The notes under the pieces: generated by a model
Told to the model about the DNA's origin: nothing
The model's input: the letters and a program-made list of their open reading frames with translations, nothing else
Databases searched by the model: none
Program-made: the position numbers and the translations under genes
In this document: positions 10,871 to 22,365 of the stretch, piece after piece
How positions within the stretch are numbered: the first letter of the stretch is position 1
Layout of the letters: every line of letters begins with the position of its first letter
NCBI GenBank assembly: GCA_018873245.2
Contig: JAEMBT020000006.1
Location: forward strand, 14,834,387-14,898,386
Direction of reading: 5' to 3'
Length of the DNA: 64,000 nucleotides
Source: Archegozetes longisetosus
Lineage: Eukaryota > Arthropoda > Arachnida > Sarcoptiformes > Trhypochthoniidae

Positions 10871-12961
10871 ATTTCTCTATCAAAGTGTTTGGTTGAACTC
10901 AATAGAGTGCTTTGAGTTCTAAAATGCTTTTAGATTTATACTTACATTTTAAAAATTCTTAGTAGACGTTAAATAAAGATGAAAAATATTCTTTAGTAAA
11001 TGTTTTATTAAACGGTTTTTATTTTACATATAAATGATGTACAAAATAAGAGAGTTATTAGCTTTAATGCTTATCTTTGAGTCTTTTTGGTTTCCCTGGT
11101 ATTGCTATTCTTAGCTAAAAATCTAACATCTACGCTTGTTTTTAATATAGGTGAATAATATAATAGATATCCTTTCTTTTATCAGTCAAACAGAAACGAA
11201 TTTTTACTATGATCATAAAGCTAACAGCTACAAACATGATACACATAAAGATTGTAAACTATATTTTCAATTTTATAGTAACTCTACAGTGTCATTGTCA
11301 AACTAAAAACAAACTAGCGTTATGCTCTTAAAACGAATAACTACAAACTAAATAGATGTAAATAGTAAAATAATTTCCTGTTTCACAATATATTCTGAAG
11401 TCATTTTAATTAGCTATATGCAGGAAATGAAGCTCTCCTCATGACTTGTATTAGTTGTTGACAGCTCTCATTTTAATTGCAGAAAAGAATAATTAAATCG
11501 TTATATAACTCATTCAATTATAACTTAACGTTTTTTGTCATAGAGTAATAAGAATTTGTACAATTTTAATAAGTTTTTTATGTTTTTATTTTCATATAAA
11601 ACTTGTTTTATCTCCTCCTATACCTTCTTACATAATTTTGTTTTAGAATAGAAAGTTTGAGTGAAGAGTTGAAAATATGATAAGATATTTCATAGCTTTA
11701 CTCCCACTTGGAACTCCTCATTTACCAATGGTCTCTTATAGTAAAATATGGTATTATATTAAGCTGAGGATCCTAATCACAAATAATATTCTTTCCCCAA
11801 TCACAAAAATAGATACTGTTGAATTTGTTTATCCTTTCACTTTTCTTTGTTAGATTGAATTGCTGTTGATACTAGCGCGAGTTTCACAATTTTTAAGGCA
11901 GAATACTACATGATGAATAAATTCTTTATATATTAAATTTAGTAGATCAATGATAAAAATTGCATATATTTTCTAGAGCTTCTGAAGAGATTGAGCCTCT
12001 GAGTAGTTTGTGAGAAGTCCAAGTGTCACTTTAATGTGATAATTAAAAAATCACAAGCGACTTTAGTGATGTATCATACAAAAATATATAAATTTCCAGA
12101 ATCTTCCATGAAACTTTAGAATTTACTATACATTTCTAGAATTTTCTATTGAGTTCCAGATATTCAAAGAATATCGCGCAAATTGCTGAACTACAAGGAG
12201 TTTACAGGAGATCCCAAAATATTACATTCTAGAAAGACTGCAAAAGAGTATATTAGGGTTCTAGGAGGTACTAGCACCAAATCGTTCGAAAAATTTTAAA
12301 GTTCCAACTTATTACAAATCACTTGACAAAACAATCTTTTATAATTCTTAATGTAGTCTTCCTTAGCCTCGATGCGCCTCTCATTCTTGAATCAGAGCGA
12401 GAATCATTCAGGTTTACGTAGCAATGTTCACTTAAGTCATTTAATTGCTTACGTATATCAATCATAACACTATCGCACCATCGTTTCAAAAAAGACTTAG
12501 GGTTGACAGATTAGGGCTTCTATATTGCATGTACTTTTCAGTGAGTGGCTTGAACTCTGGGTTCAATAACTATTTAATTGGTATATTCAAAAGGACTAAG
12601 AATTTGTACAAATCTTTATTGAATTCGTTTTGACTTTTGCCTATAGATGCTTCAACTATCATTTGTCGTTTTTCAACTTTTGATTCACTTTGACGTTGAT
12701 CAGCGTTTACATGTGTGCCTTAAAATCTTTGGCCACAACTGACTTTAACCGAAAATAACTGACATTACGATATATGAATATTCGTTTTCACACCAGTATT
12801 AATTGTAAAAGCTGTTGATTCTACGAAATATCTTCACTTCGACTAAACTTGATTCAGCCATTTTTGACATTTTTCTTATTTGTGCTTAGTTTAAAACAAT
12901 GGAAGATTTTGTTTTTAAATTTGGAAAATACTTAATACTTTATTAGTTTATAATGTATAAA
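10871..12961. other. Intergenic DNA, nothing recognised
   Basis: About 2 kb of AT-rich DNA up to the retrotransposon. No exon, tRNA or clear terminal repeat is seen. A 62-codon open frame at 12445-12633 has no supporting feature. Confidence 0.4.
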
Positions 12962-12965
12962 AGCA

Positions 12966-13528
12966 TGTAAGGGTTGGCGCGCGCTGTATATAAAAAAGGA
13001 GACTTGCTCCGCTTACCTATTTTTTGATTTGGGGGCTACACCAGTGGTCTTTACCACGTCACTCGCTCTTGCTTCGAGAGGATTCTTTCTTGATGAGAGT
13101 GCGCTTCCGACGCGCTCCTCAAGTCAGTTTAACAACTTTACTGATAATTAAAACAAAGGGTTTCGTAAAAAAAAGTTCAAGTTTTTATTGTTTCACATTA
13201 CAGAGACACTCAAATATATTTAACAATCAGCATAAAACCCAATCAAAACCTGTTCTGGCCTTACACGCCTAACTTTCAGACAAAAGAACTCCTCTTCTGA
13301 ACCTTTTACTCGACCTTATATATAAGGTCAAGAAAATTCCAATCTCAGGTCCCTCGAGACTAGTCACAGGTTTGTTATTTAGTTAGTTAGTTATTTAGTT
13401 AGTTAGTTTGTTTGTTTGTTTGTTTGTTTGTTTGATCGTTCATTCGTTTGTTTGTTTGTTTGTTAATTTGTTTATTTGTTTGATTGTTTGTTTGTTGACG
13501 GTCTCCGGGGGTTATCCTCTCCTTTACA
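12966..13528 (-). repeat. 3' LTR of the gypsy element
   Basis: 563 bp, starting TGTAAGGG and ending CCTTTACA, so it has the TG..CA ends of LTRs. It matches 25195-25748 almost base for base. The main differences are the number of TTAG and GTTT units near 13378-13495 and a few one-base changes. The flank AGCA at 12962-12965 is the target duplication. Confidence 0.95.
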
Positions 13529-13542
13529 CGTCCCCCCTCTTC
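13529..13542 (-). promoter_or_regulatory. Polypurine tract
   Basis: On the minus strand a GAAGAGGGGGGA run lies two bases before the 3' LTR. This is the expected plus-strand priming site of the retrotransposon. Confidence 0.8.
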
Positions 13543-14891
13543 ACTGGAGGTCGTCCTCGGCCTTGTTCGTGTCTTTTCCTCTTCATTTTTCGCCTTTGAT
13601 TGGATTAGCGCTTAATTTCTTGAGTTGTTTTATTTAGCAGAAGCTGTTTTGTTGACATCGTGGTGTTGATCACTAGCCAAATGATCATTCAAGAGGGTGC
13701 CATGGGCGTTTTCTGTTTACTGGGACCTTTTGATGATTAGCTTAGAACTGCTCTAAAGTAGAACATTTAATGCAATGCAAACTTAAGGTTTGCGTCTTAC
13801 TTAATTGAAGAATAACTACATAGTTATTGAATCATTATTGTGTTAAAGCCCCTGGACTAAGTTCTGTTATTTTCCCTTTTTGTCCTATTTTCGTAGTACG
13901 GTCACCCTCTTCTGTGTTTACATGAGGACTTCAAAATATCGTAGTACTATCTATACGTAGAGTGGAAACTACGCAGACATTATTTCGTAATAACTAGAAA
14001 ATATTTGTGAAGAGAGCTTAGGCTCATCCTGCCCGGCTTTTTACTCTTCAAAGGATGCCATTTCTCTGCTAGCCTCAGGACTCGACCCCGGAGGTACGTC
14101 CGTCTATCGCAGAGTTTCAATCTTTGGTCTAGTGTACATCTTTGTACTACTCTCATCCTTTAGTGATTTCTACTTTTGCAATTGAGCTTGAGCTTCCCCT
14201 TCAAATTATCGCTAGTAAGGGTGACCGTCTGCCTATAAATTAAGTTTTTTTTACTTCACTCGTGAGTTGCTATTTTATACGGTTTATATTCTTATACTAT
14301 GCCAGCGGTTTTCGACACAATAATGCTTCTGCAAGACCTCAAACGAACGATTTGTACTAACGTTCGCGGAGGCGAACAATATTTTACTTATAAGGATAAC
14401 ACAGATAATTCCTTAACGGAATTTTCACTGATTGTTAAGTTGAGCTCACAGCTATATTCTGAAGCTTACTTTACAAAAATCTAGAATTGAACAGAGAATA
14501 TTCTATGCTATCGTTGTACTTATTTATATACGAAAAGTATTAGTTGATCATAAAATTACATACAATAAAATTATTCCAAGCAGATAATTCGCTTATCACA
14601 GCCTGCGATATTTATATTTGGAGGCTAGAGCTGCGTTATGGCAAACTCTTTTTTATAACTAAGGCTTAGTGGCTCATAGATACTAGTTATAAATCGTAAA
14701 CTTTGCGAAAAGATTGAAATTTGAAAGAAAAACTTTTATGAAAATGTTTTAATGAAACTAAAGAAACTAAACTTAAACCTAGAGCTAGATAAGTATATAT
14801 GTACATGAGTTATAAAATATTTGTAATATATAATAATCATAATATACAATTTATAACATTATAGTAATTATAATATAAAATATAGCTTAAT
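13543..14891 (-). other. Non-coding tail of the gypsy element
   Basis: About 1.35 kb between the integrase stop and the polypurine tract. On both strands it holds only short frames without envelope-like features (no signal peptide with membrane span, no conserved motif). Either this lineage has a long 3' untranslated region or a former third gene has decayed. Confidence 0.6.
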
Positions 14892-15647
14892 TTATAAATG
14901 AATATTATTAGCGCTGAAGACCCACTCTCCATATCGTTGAGGTGGTCGTCGAGCTCGCGCTCTCCTATTTGATAGTAAGGACTCATCGAGACTTTGATTG
15001 TCCTCAACACCAACCATTTCTCTTTCTAATTCAGAGTTTGAATCGCGAGATTCAGTGGGCGGTTGTTTTTCATTATCAGTTAGGCTTGTAATCGGCTTGT
15101 TAAGATCGGCTATTAATTCTTCGCCAGTCGCGGCGGCATTTATAATAGGCTCAGCGAGCGGTTTCTGTACTTCTGCTGCTCGCTTGTAATAGGGTCTCAA
15201 TCTATTAACATGTACAATGTCAGTCTTGGGCTCACCCCTGACATTGCATATCTCATAATTGACAGGTGACGTTTGGCTGCAGATAATATACGGTCCATCG
15301 TAACGCGGCCTGAGCTTCCCGCCTGCAGTTATTTTCATGTGAGCTTTAGAGAGCATAACGCGGTCTCCGGGTTTATAAATAGTATCTATTCGATGGGGAT
15401 CGATAAAAGACTTGTTCTTTTGTTGGCTTTTCGCAATTGCTTCTTGTGCCCATTTTCTGCATATTTGCAGTTTTTCTAGTATTTCGTGGCGAGTTTCAGT
15501 ATTTTGGCCTAACTCTATTCGTCCTAACGGTTCCTCAATCTCTAGGCGCGCACTCTTCCCGAACAGCAATTGGTGTGGACTCGTTTTTATGGACTCATTT
15601 CGGGAAGTATTGTAGCGTAGACCACGAATGGTAACCATTCGTCCCAT
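14892..15647 (-). CDS. pol: Integrase C-terminal part of gypsy pol (frame 3)
   Basis: This frame continues integrase after a one-base break near 15612-15616. It has the post-catalytic part (YNTSRNESIKTSPHQLLFGK), then the small basic domain (GDRVMLSKAHMK, LRPRYDGPYII), which is the usual C-terminal DNA-binding region of gypsy integrases. It ends in an acidic, low-complexity tail with RRARARRPPQRYGEW. There is no chromodomain. The overlap with the upstream frame arises only because of the break. The first residues listed for this frame are out-of-frame readthrough, and true pol begins to match just after the break. Confidence 0.85.
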   Translation of the reverse strand: MGRMVTIRGLRYNTSRNESIKTSPHQLLFGKSARLEIEEPLGRIELGQNTETRHEILEKLQICRKWAQEAIAKSQQKNKSFIDPHRIDTIYKPGDRVMLSKAHMKITAGGKLRPRYDGPYIICSQTSPVNYEICNVRGEPKTDIVHVNRLRPYYKRAAEVQKPLAEPIINAAATGEELIADLNKPITSLTDNEKQPPTESRDSNSELEREMVGVEDNQSLDESLLSNRRARARRPPQRYGEWVFSANNIHL

Positions 15648-16228
15648 TCTTTCCGGTTTCTACATAAAATTGCCAACTGCGTTCCTAATACTTTGTTAAA
15701 GTTCTCAGTTTGACCATTGGTTTCCGGATGATAGCTCGTAGTCCGTATATGCTTAATGCCAAACTGCTCATAAAATTTTTTACAATATTCGCTGCAAAGA
15801 TTTGAGCCTCTATCTGATAGAAGCTCGGCTGGCGGACCGTAAATTAAGATCACTTGATCTCTCAAGATTCGCATTATATTCGCGTCTTTCGCCTCCCTGA
15901 TCGCCACTGCGATTTCAAATTTAGTGAGACGATCATTGATAGATACTATGTATCGGTTGCCTCTGCTTGTGGCTGGTAAGGGCCCAACTAGATCTATCGA
16001 GATTGACCGGAAGGGCACTTCTGGTACAGGAATGGGCTGCATTAGACCTTTTTTTGTCTGAGTTGACGTTTTACGTCTCTGGCAGCTATCACATGATTTT
16101 ACGTGTATATCAACATCTTTATAAAGATTATGCCAATAAAATTTATCTCGAATTTTGTAATATGTTTTATTACGGCCTAAATGGGCTGCCGTAGACCCCT
16201 CATGGCATGCTAGCAGCACATCCTTCAC
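15587..16228 (-). CDS. pol: Integrase N-terminal and catalytic core of gypsy pol (frame 2)
   Basis: It contains the HHCC zinc-binding domain (H-E-G-S-T-A-A-H then C-D-S-C near residues 9-50) and a D,D-35-E core. The first Asp is in SIDLVGP, the second in LLSDRGSN, and Glu lies 36 residues later in NGQTE. Integrase joins the cDNA ends to host DNA in the nucleus. The frame really begins further upstream on the minus strand (up to about 16345), where it meets the reverse transcriptase frame at a break. It runs off at 15587 because of a second break. Confidence 0.9.
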   Translation of the reverse strand: MKDVLLACHEGSTAAHLGRNKTYYKIRDKFYWHNLYKDVDIHVKSCDSCQRRKTSTQTKKGLMQPIPVPEVPFRSISIDLVGPLPATSRGNRYIVSINDRLTKFEIAVAIREAKDANIMRILRDQVILIYGPPAELLSDRGSNLCSEYCKKFYEQFGIKHIRTTSYHPETNGQTENFNKVLGTQLAILCRNRKEWDEWLPFVVYATILPEMSP

Positions 16229-18494
16229 AAGTTTTTCAGGAATACACAGTAAAAATCGATAACTATTAATATACCATTCGCGCCGGTATAGGCAGCTGTT
16301 ATGCAGAACGTATGGCTTCGCCAGCTTTTGCCGCTTAGCGGGGTTATATCATTATTCTCCAAGATTTTTATATATTTTGTCCAAAGGGGATCTTCTCTTT
16401 GCAGTTGAGCAGTCATAGAATCGGCTTCGAAACTCTGGGCTTGTTTGGTCTGACGAGTGCGCTCATCAGATACTTTGTTATGCAGGCTATTCATGCTAAG
16501 CACCACTAAATTTTCTTCCAGCAGATCTTCGTCTATTATGTTAGCTACTTGAGTGGAATTTCGGGACAAGCAATCAGCGTCTGCATGCGATTTGCCGGAA
16601 TTATAAACGATTCTGAAATCGTAAGCTTGCATTTGTAAAGACCAGCGACATAGCCTACCGTTCGGATCTTTGACTTTCATCAGAAAGCAAAGACCGCAGT
16701 GATCAGTCTTCACTAGAAATGGGCGTCCGTATAGATAACGTCTGAACTTTGAAACGGACCAGACAATGGCTAGGCATTCCTTGTCTGTAATTGAATAGTT
16801 CTGCTCAGTCCGATTGAGCGTACGGCTAACACATGCGAGCAACTGGGGAACATTATTTTTAACCTGTACAAGATGTCCCCCTATTCCTTCGTCGCAGGCA
16901 TCGGTTCTGAGCTCCAGGTCTGCAGTGTGGTCGTAATGAGCCAGTATTGGTGGTGTCAAGACTGCACTTTTTAAGTGTTCAAAAGCGCTTTGTTGGGCTT
17001 GAGTCCAAACAAATTTAACATTTTTGCGCAATATCTGGGTTAAAGGATTTGCTATCTTCGCAAAATTGGCTATAAATCGCCTGTAAAAACCAGCGAACCC
17101 GAGGAAAGACTTAATATCCCTTACTTTCTTCGGTACTGGTATGTCTCGAATCGCTGCTACTCTATCTGGGTCTGGGAGTATGCCCTCGGCTGAGACCTGA
17201 TGTCCTAAATATGCTACACTTTTCATACAGAAGAAACATTTCGAGGGTTTTAGCTTAAGATCATATTCTCGCATGCGTTCAAATAGTGTTCTGAGTCTCT
17301 GTATATGTTCACTGAACCCGTGTGAAAAGCAAATACAATCGTCTAGGTATATAAAGCAAATTTTGCGGTTTTCTTTTGCAAATATCTTCTGCATAGCTCT
17401 AGCACAACTCGAGGGGGCACCTTTTAGGCCAAAAGGCATATATAGAAAATAAAAGGTACCTAAATGGCATACAAAAGTAGTTTTTTCCCTACTCCCGGGT
17501 TCGACCTCAATTTGCCAATACATGGATGCGGCATCCATAGTCGAGAACAAGTCACTACCTCCTAGAATCGCTAAACCATCATCTAAGCGCGGGATGGGAT
17601 AGCAGTCGTCTTTGGTCACTGCGTTAAGCGCGCGGTAATCAATGCAAAAGCAAATTGTGCCATCACGTTTGTTAACTAATACTACGGGCGCTGCCCAACT
17701 GGATACACTCGGTGCGATGATACCCTTGTCAAGAAGCTCTTGTACCTGCTTCTCAATAATTTGCATTTCCCAGTATAACACTCGATAAGGTGCTCGACTT
17801 ACAGGTTTCGCATCGCCGGTGTCTATAGAGTGTTTCCAAGTAGTCACTCTCCCGAGTTCATCACCTTCGAAGTAGAAACGGTCTCGGAAGCTTGCCAACA
17901 GGTCGGTTAAGACTGTGCGTTCTCTATGGCTTAGTTGCGAGCCGATATTTAATTTGCTCATATAATCGGTGTCCTCAAAGTCGGACATCTCAACATTACA
18001 TCTTTCTGTATTGATAGTGGCCTGGCTTTCAACTTGGCGGTTGCTATCGACTAACTCTACGGCTTGGTGGAAGTGCAGTTCATTAAGTTTCTTCGCATAG
18101 CTAAAGCGTTTGACCTTGTCTACATTAAAATGAGGCGTAAGAATATCGACATCTGGCATGCTTAATTTGCAAACATTAGAGTTCGGAGCGACAATTAAAG
18201 GTTCAATGTTTGTGTTGCGCATAATCACATTAATTATACCTTGCTTTGCATTCACAATGCCAGGCTCTATGAATAGGCCTTTCTTTTGATAAGTTTTGGC
18301 AGTCTGCACATAGTATTCGCAATCGCTAGCCATATCTAAGGGTAACTTGACCAGCATATGTTGGAACGGGTGTATCGTAATCTGGTTTTTAAGTCTTGTT
18401 TTTGGAACTGATTTCTCGGCTAAGAGTTCGGGATAAAAAAATTTCCATAAAGGGTTTGTCTCCCTCTCAAGCCTTGAGCGCAGTACCTCATCGC
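16225..18494 (-). CDS. pol: Reverse transcriptase / RNase H part of gypsy pol (frame 1)
   Basis: Counting from the first Met at 18357, the landmarks are: reverse transcriptase motif FSTMDAASMYWQIEV near residue 271, the VPFG-equivalent YMPFGLKGAPSS near 306, the catalytic YLDD at 337-340, thumb (SFLGFAGFYRRFI) near 417, and RNase H beginning LRTDACDEGIGGHL near 483. These copy element RNA into DNA in virus-like particles. The open frame continues upstream of that Met to the Merlin edge at 18494, so the Met is not the true start: this is the downstream half of a single gag-pol frame. The last about 40 codons (after about 16345) are out of frame because of a one-base deletion. Confidence 0.93.
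18486..18494. repeat. 9-bp target duplication of Merlin (left)
   Basis: CCTCATCGC. An identical copy lies at 22366-22374. Merlin elements make 8-9 bp duplications. Confidence 0.95.
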
Positions 18495-19116
18495 GGTAGG
18501 CTTTTACTTTCCCGAGAAGCTGGCAAAACTATTACATACCTATATATTTATCATCAGCATCACTTGACAACCAAAAAAGTCTCAAGCCACACCCACTTCC
18601 GAGCAAGTCTAAGCTCCGCCCACAAAAAAAATTTTGAGCCACGCCCACCAAAATTTCCTCAAATGTTCTTCTAGTTATGTTGGTTAAGAATATCAAAACA
18701 AATTTATGAAATTCCTTCTGGGGACGGAGTTATGAGTATTCAAAGTTTCGATATTTCAATATTTGGTTGGCTATAACTTTCCGGAGAAGCAGGAAAGCCG
18801 TCGTATACCTATATATTTATAATCAGTAACAATCGACGAACAAAATAGTCCCAAGCCACGCCCACTTCCGACCAGTCTAAGCTCCGCCCGCAAAAAAATT
18901 TTTGAGCCACGCCCACCAACATTTTCCTAAATGTTCTTCCAAATATACTGGTTAAGAATATGCAAACAGAATCTTGAAATTCCTTCCGGGGGCGGAGTTA
19001 TGAGTATTCAAAGTTTCCGTATTTCGCTCATTAAAAACTACTTCAAATATTGTTTCAATGATAGGATTCACCGAATTCCATAAAATATCAAATGATTATA
19101 TAGTTACACACAATTT
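18495..19116 (+). repeat. Left terminal inverted repeat of Merlin
   Basis: It contains two imperfect tandem units of about 270 bp (units begin near 18506 and 18776). Each unit runs from an ACTTTCC(C/G)GAGAAGC motif through AAGTCTAAGCTCCGCCC and GAGCCACGCCCACCA to a GGAGTTATGAGTATTCAAAG motif. The whole pair is mirrored at 21750-22365. Confidence 0.9.
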
Positions 19117-20210
19117 TAAAGGCATTTTTTACTTATTTCAAAAAGAATTAACTGAGTTTATGCATACAATTCATAAAGTTCAATTATTTTATTTTATTAA
19201 TTATACCAATACAATTCTAAAGATTTAATGAGTATATAAAAATAAAGATTACAAACTTAAGAAATTTTACCGAGGTTTTTTCATTAAAATTTCCTCAGAG
19301 AATAGGGTTATGAATTTTTGAAGTTTCGATTTTTTTCTCGTAAAAAATTGTTACGCCGCTGTCCATTTCCTTTCAGGGAAATGATTATTTAACTAAACGC
19401 TTTGTTTATAAATCCAAAATATGATTTGGTTAATATGATTTCTTGTAATAATACATAAAAGTTGTGACGAAAAAACATGTTACATAACTTGTCCTTAGTT
19501 ATAATTGGATTTCTGGAAAATATGTAAATGCTCGGGTCAAGTTTCCTAAGCTTACGACACTCGCTAACAAAACAGCATAATTTATGTTGAGTTATCAATG
19601 TTTACTTTTTAAACACGTCAATACATGTTATGATTTGTTTTCAATATTCAGTGTTTTTTAGATAAATTTTTTCTTAGGTTTTAAGTAAATAAATTTTTGT
19701 TTTTAGTGAATTTTTCTTGCCCATCAGATACCTTTAAAAGTAAGTTTAAATTTTGTAAATAATTTTCTTGCTTTTATAAATTAAATTTCCTAGATATTTA
19801 TAAAGTAAATTTAGTTCAAACATTATTTAAATTTTAGTGCTAGATGTCTCAGATTTTTACCTCATAAATCGTAACTTAACTATACATACACGCACACATA
19901 GATACACAATGAATACACTAAACGTGTTCACAGGCGGATGGACTCTCCATTGTTGGATTGTGATACAAATCTAGCTGGAGAGACCAGAAGTGGTTACCCT
20001 AGGGTAACGATTGCCTTCGGGCCTGAGCACTATCCCATTTATAACAATGTGGGAGTACAATGTTTAGTGTTATAAAAATGATTGGAAAATCAATCAAAAC
20101 AATTTCTAATATTACCCCGAGTCTATGCTCGATTCTATAATTAAAAAACCAGCATGATAAACTTTATAAAGATAGTAATTATTTAAGCAGTAATATTAAT
20201 ATTCAAGTAG

Positions 20211-21549
20211 ATGGCAGAAAATCAATTCCCAGAGTTTGAAAATCTAAAACTAAGGCTCAATAATTTCCCGGACGATGAATCCGTCATTGATTTTGTGAAA
20301 GATTCAATCTCATACCAACTAGAGATTATGCCGCAACTTATGCTAGTTGTACGAAATGTTCAGCTCCAATGACACCAATGAACGATAATTCTATGAAAAT
20401 TGGTTGGAGATTGAGGTGCTTAAATGAAAACTGTGGCTCTTATTGTAATCCACTTCAAGGAACATGTTTTGAGAGGCTTCACTTATCATGGGTTAGTTTG
20501 AATTCTATTAATGCTTAGGCTAAAAATTCGTCGAAAAGTTGTTTTTCATGGTACAATTCCTACATTATAGGTTCAAGTTATGGACTTAATATTCTGTTTC
20601 GTCTGTAGAGGAATGCCTACACTTGAGTTTGCTTGCAATATCGTCGGATGCACACCAAAGACTGCAGTTGATTGGTGGGTTTTCATGAGAAAAGTTTGTC
20701 GTTTTCATGTAAATCACGCCAATAAAATTGGATTCTCGACAGCAGAGATCGAAATAGACGAAACTCACCTTTACCGCCCAAAATATCATCGTGGACGTGG
20801 TTTAGGAGATGTGTGGGTTGTCGGTGGCATCTGTCGAGAGACTAAAGAAGTTTTTGTTGTGAGAGTTAACGATAGAAGCCAATCTACCTTGGATAAGATT
20901 ATTCATGATAGAGTTGAGCCTGGATCCATCATTTTCACTGATGGCTGGCGCGGATACGCTGGCATGGTAGATAGACTCGGTCAGTACGATGGCGTCACAG
21001 GTATTGAGGACATTTCGTTTGCAACCATCAGGTTGGATATGTCTCAGATGACGTTAATATACCCTCTCTCAATAATACTCCTGGTGTACTAAGAGTTAAC
21101 ACAAATACTATTGAGCGTTTATGGAGAGACTTGAAAGCCACCATAAAGTCAACACAGGAAAATCGAGACATTCATGGTAACGTTCATCGAATGGCAGACA
21201 CATATATCGAAAGATACATGTACTTTAGGAATATGTAATTGTTAAAAAATTATTTTCTATATGAAATTTTTTTCACCTTCATTCTATTTATTTCAGTATC
21301 AGAAATATCCACGAAAATGGCGCTAGATTCCGACGTTTCCTAGAAGACATGCGTGCTTTATACCCATTCAATGCTGCAGCTTGTTTTCAGCAGGCACACT
21401 TTTCAAGCAATACTTTATCAGTTCCTAGTATTAGTTTAGATTCTGACACAGACATTGATTCTGATACAGAAATTGATTCTAACACGGAAATAAACTCGGA
21501 CACAGAAATAGAGTTCGATAATAATTTTGATTCCGAAGTTTGTAATTAA
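20211..21549 (+). pseudogene. Merlin transposase (ISXO2-like DDE), frame-broken
   Basis: I read three exons. The first runs from ATG 20211 to 20491 and includes a zinc-ribbon-like C-x-x-C pair and a helix-turn-helix lead-in. Intron 20492-20570 follows. The second runs 20571-21234 with the catalytic core: Asp in AEIEIDETHL, Asp in FTDGWRGY, Glu in NTIERLW. Intron 21235-21296 follows. The last exon is 21297-21549, ending in an acidic tail of repeated DTDID/DTEID units. The frame breaks near 20310-20330 and again near 21000-21012, the second break lying before the catalytic Glu. The open piece 20580-21092 is therefore only the middle of the gene. All three catalytic residues survive in their own frames, so decay is recent or partly an assembly artefact. 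Confidence 0.8.
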
Positions 21550-21749
21550 ACTTGATAATCTTTAAAACGTGTAAATAATTCTCAAAACTTCCTAAGATCT
21601 AATATCTAAAAATTCATTTAACTACAAAATTAGAATAAAGTAAATAAAATAAACTCGATAAATTTCTTATATTTTTAATCTTTATTCACATAAACTTATT
21701 AAACCTTGGAAATTATATTGATGTAATACAATTAAATGTTCTTAATGTT

Positions 21750-22365
21750 CTAAAATTGTGTGTAACTATATGATCATTTAATATTTTATGAAATTCGGTG
21801 AATCCTATCATTGAAACAATATTTGAAGTAGTTTTTAATACGGAAACTTTGAATACTCATAACTCCGCCCCCGGAAGGAATTTCAAGATTCTGTTTGCAT
21901 ATTCTTAACCAGTATATTTGGAAGAACATTTAGGAAAATGTTGGTGGGCGTGGCTCAAAAATTTTTTTGCGGGCGGAGCTTAGACTGGTCGGAAGTGGGC
22001 GTGGCTTGGGACTATTTTGTTCGTCGATTGTTACTGATTATAAATATATAGGTATACGACGGCTTTCCTGCTTCTCCGGAAAGTTATAGCCAACCAAATA
22101 TTGAAATATCGAAACTTTGAATACTCATAACTCCGTCCCCAGAAGGAATTTCATAAATTTGTTTTGATATTCTTAACCAACATAACTAGAAGAACATTTG
22201 AGGAAATTTTGGTGGGCGTGGCTCAAAATTTTTTTTGTGGGCGGAGCTTAGACTTGCTCGGAAGTGGGTGTGGCTTGAGACTTTTTTGGTTGTCAAGTGA
22301 TGCTGATGATAAATATATAGGTATGTAATAGTTTTGCCAGCTTCTCGGGAAAGTAAAAGCCTACC
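21750..22365 (-). repeat. Right terminal inverted repeat of Merlin
   Basis: Mirror of 18495-19116, including both internal tandem units. It ends GTAAAAGCCTACC and is followed by the duplicate CCTCATCGC at 22366-22374. Confidence 0.9.

Larger units (their letters stand above)
18495..22365 (+). mobile_element. Merlin DNA transposon inserted in gypsy gag-pol
   Basis: 3871 bp with terminal inverted repeats of about 0.6 kb (18495-19116 and 21750-22365), outer end GGTAGGCTTTTAC, and a perfect 9-bp target duplication. The transposase on the plus strand has the ISXO2/IS1016-type DDE fold typical of the Merlin superfamily. It sits opposite to the host retrotransposon. If it and one duplicate are ignored, the gag frame runs straight into the pol frame, so it inserted after the retrotransposon and without other damage. 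The regions 19117-20210 and 21550-21749 inside it have no coding evidence. Confidence 0.93.

Noticed and set aside
13408-13599. Cys-Leu-Phe-Val repeat protein frame
   Set aside because: It is a translation of the GTTT simple repeat inside the LTR.
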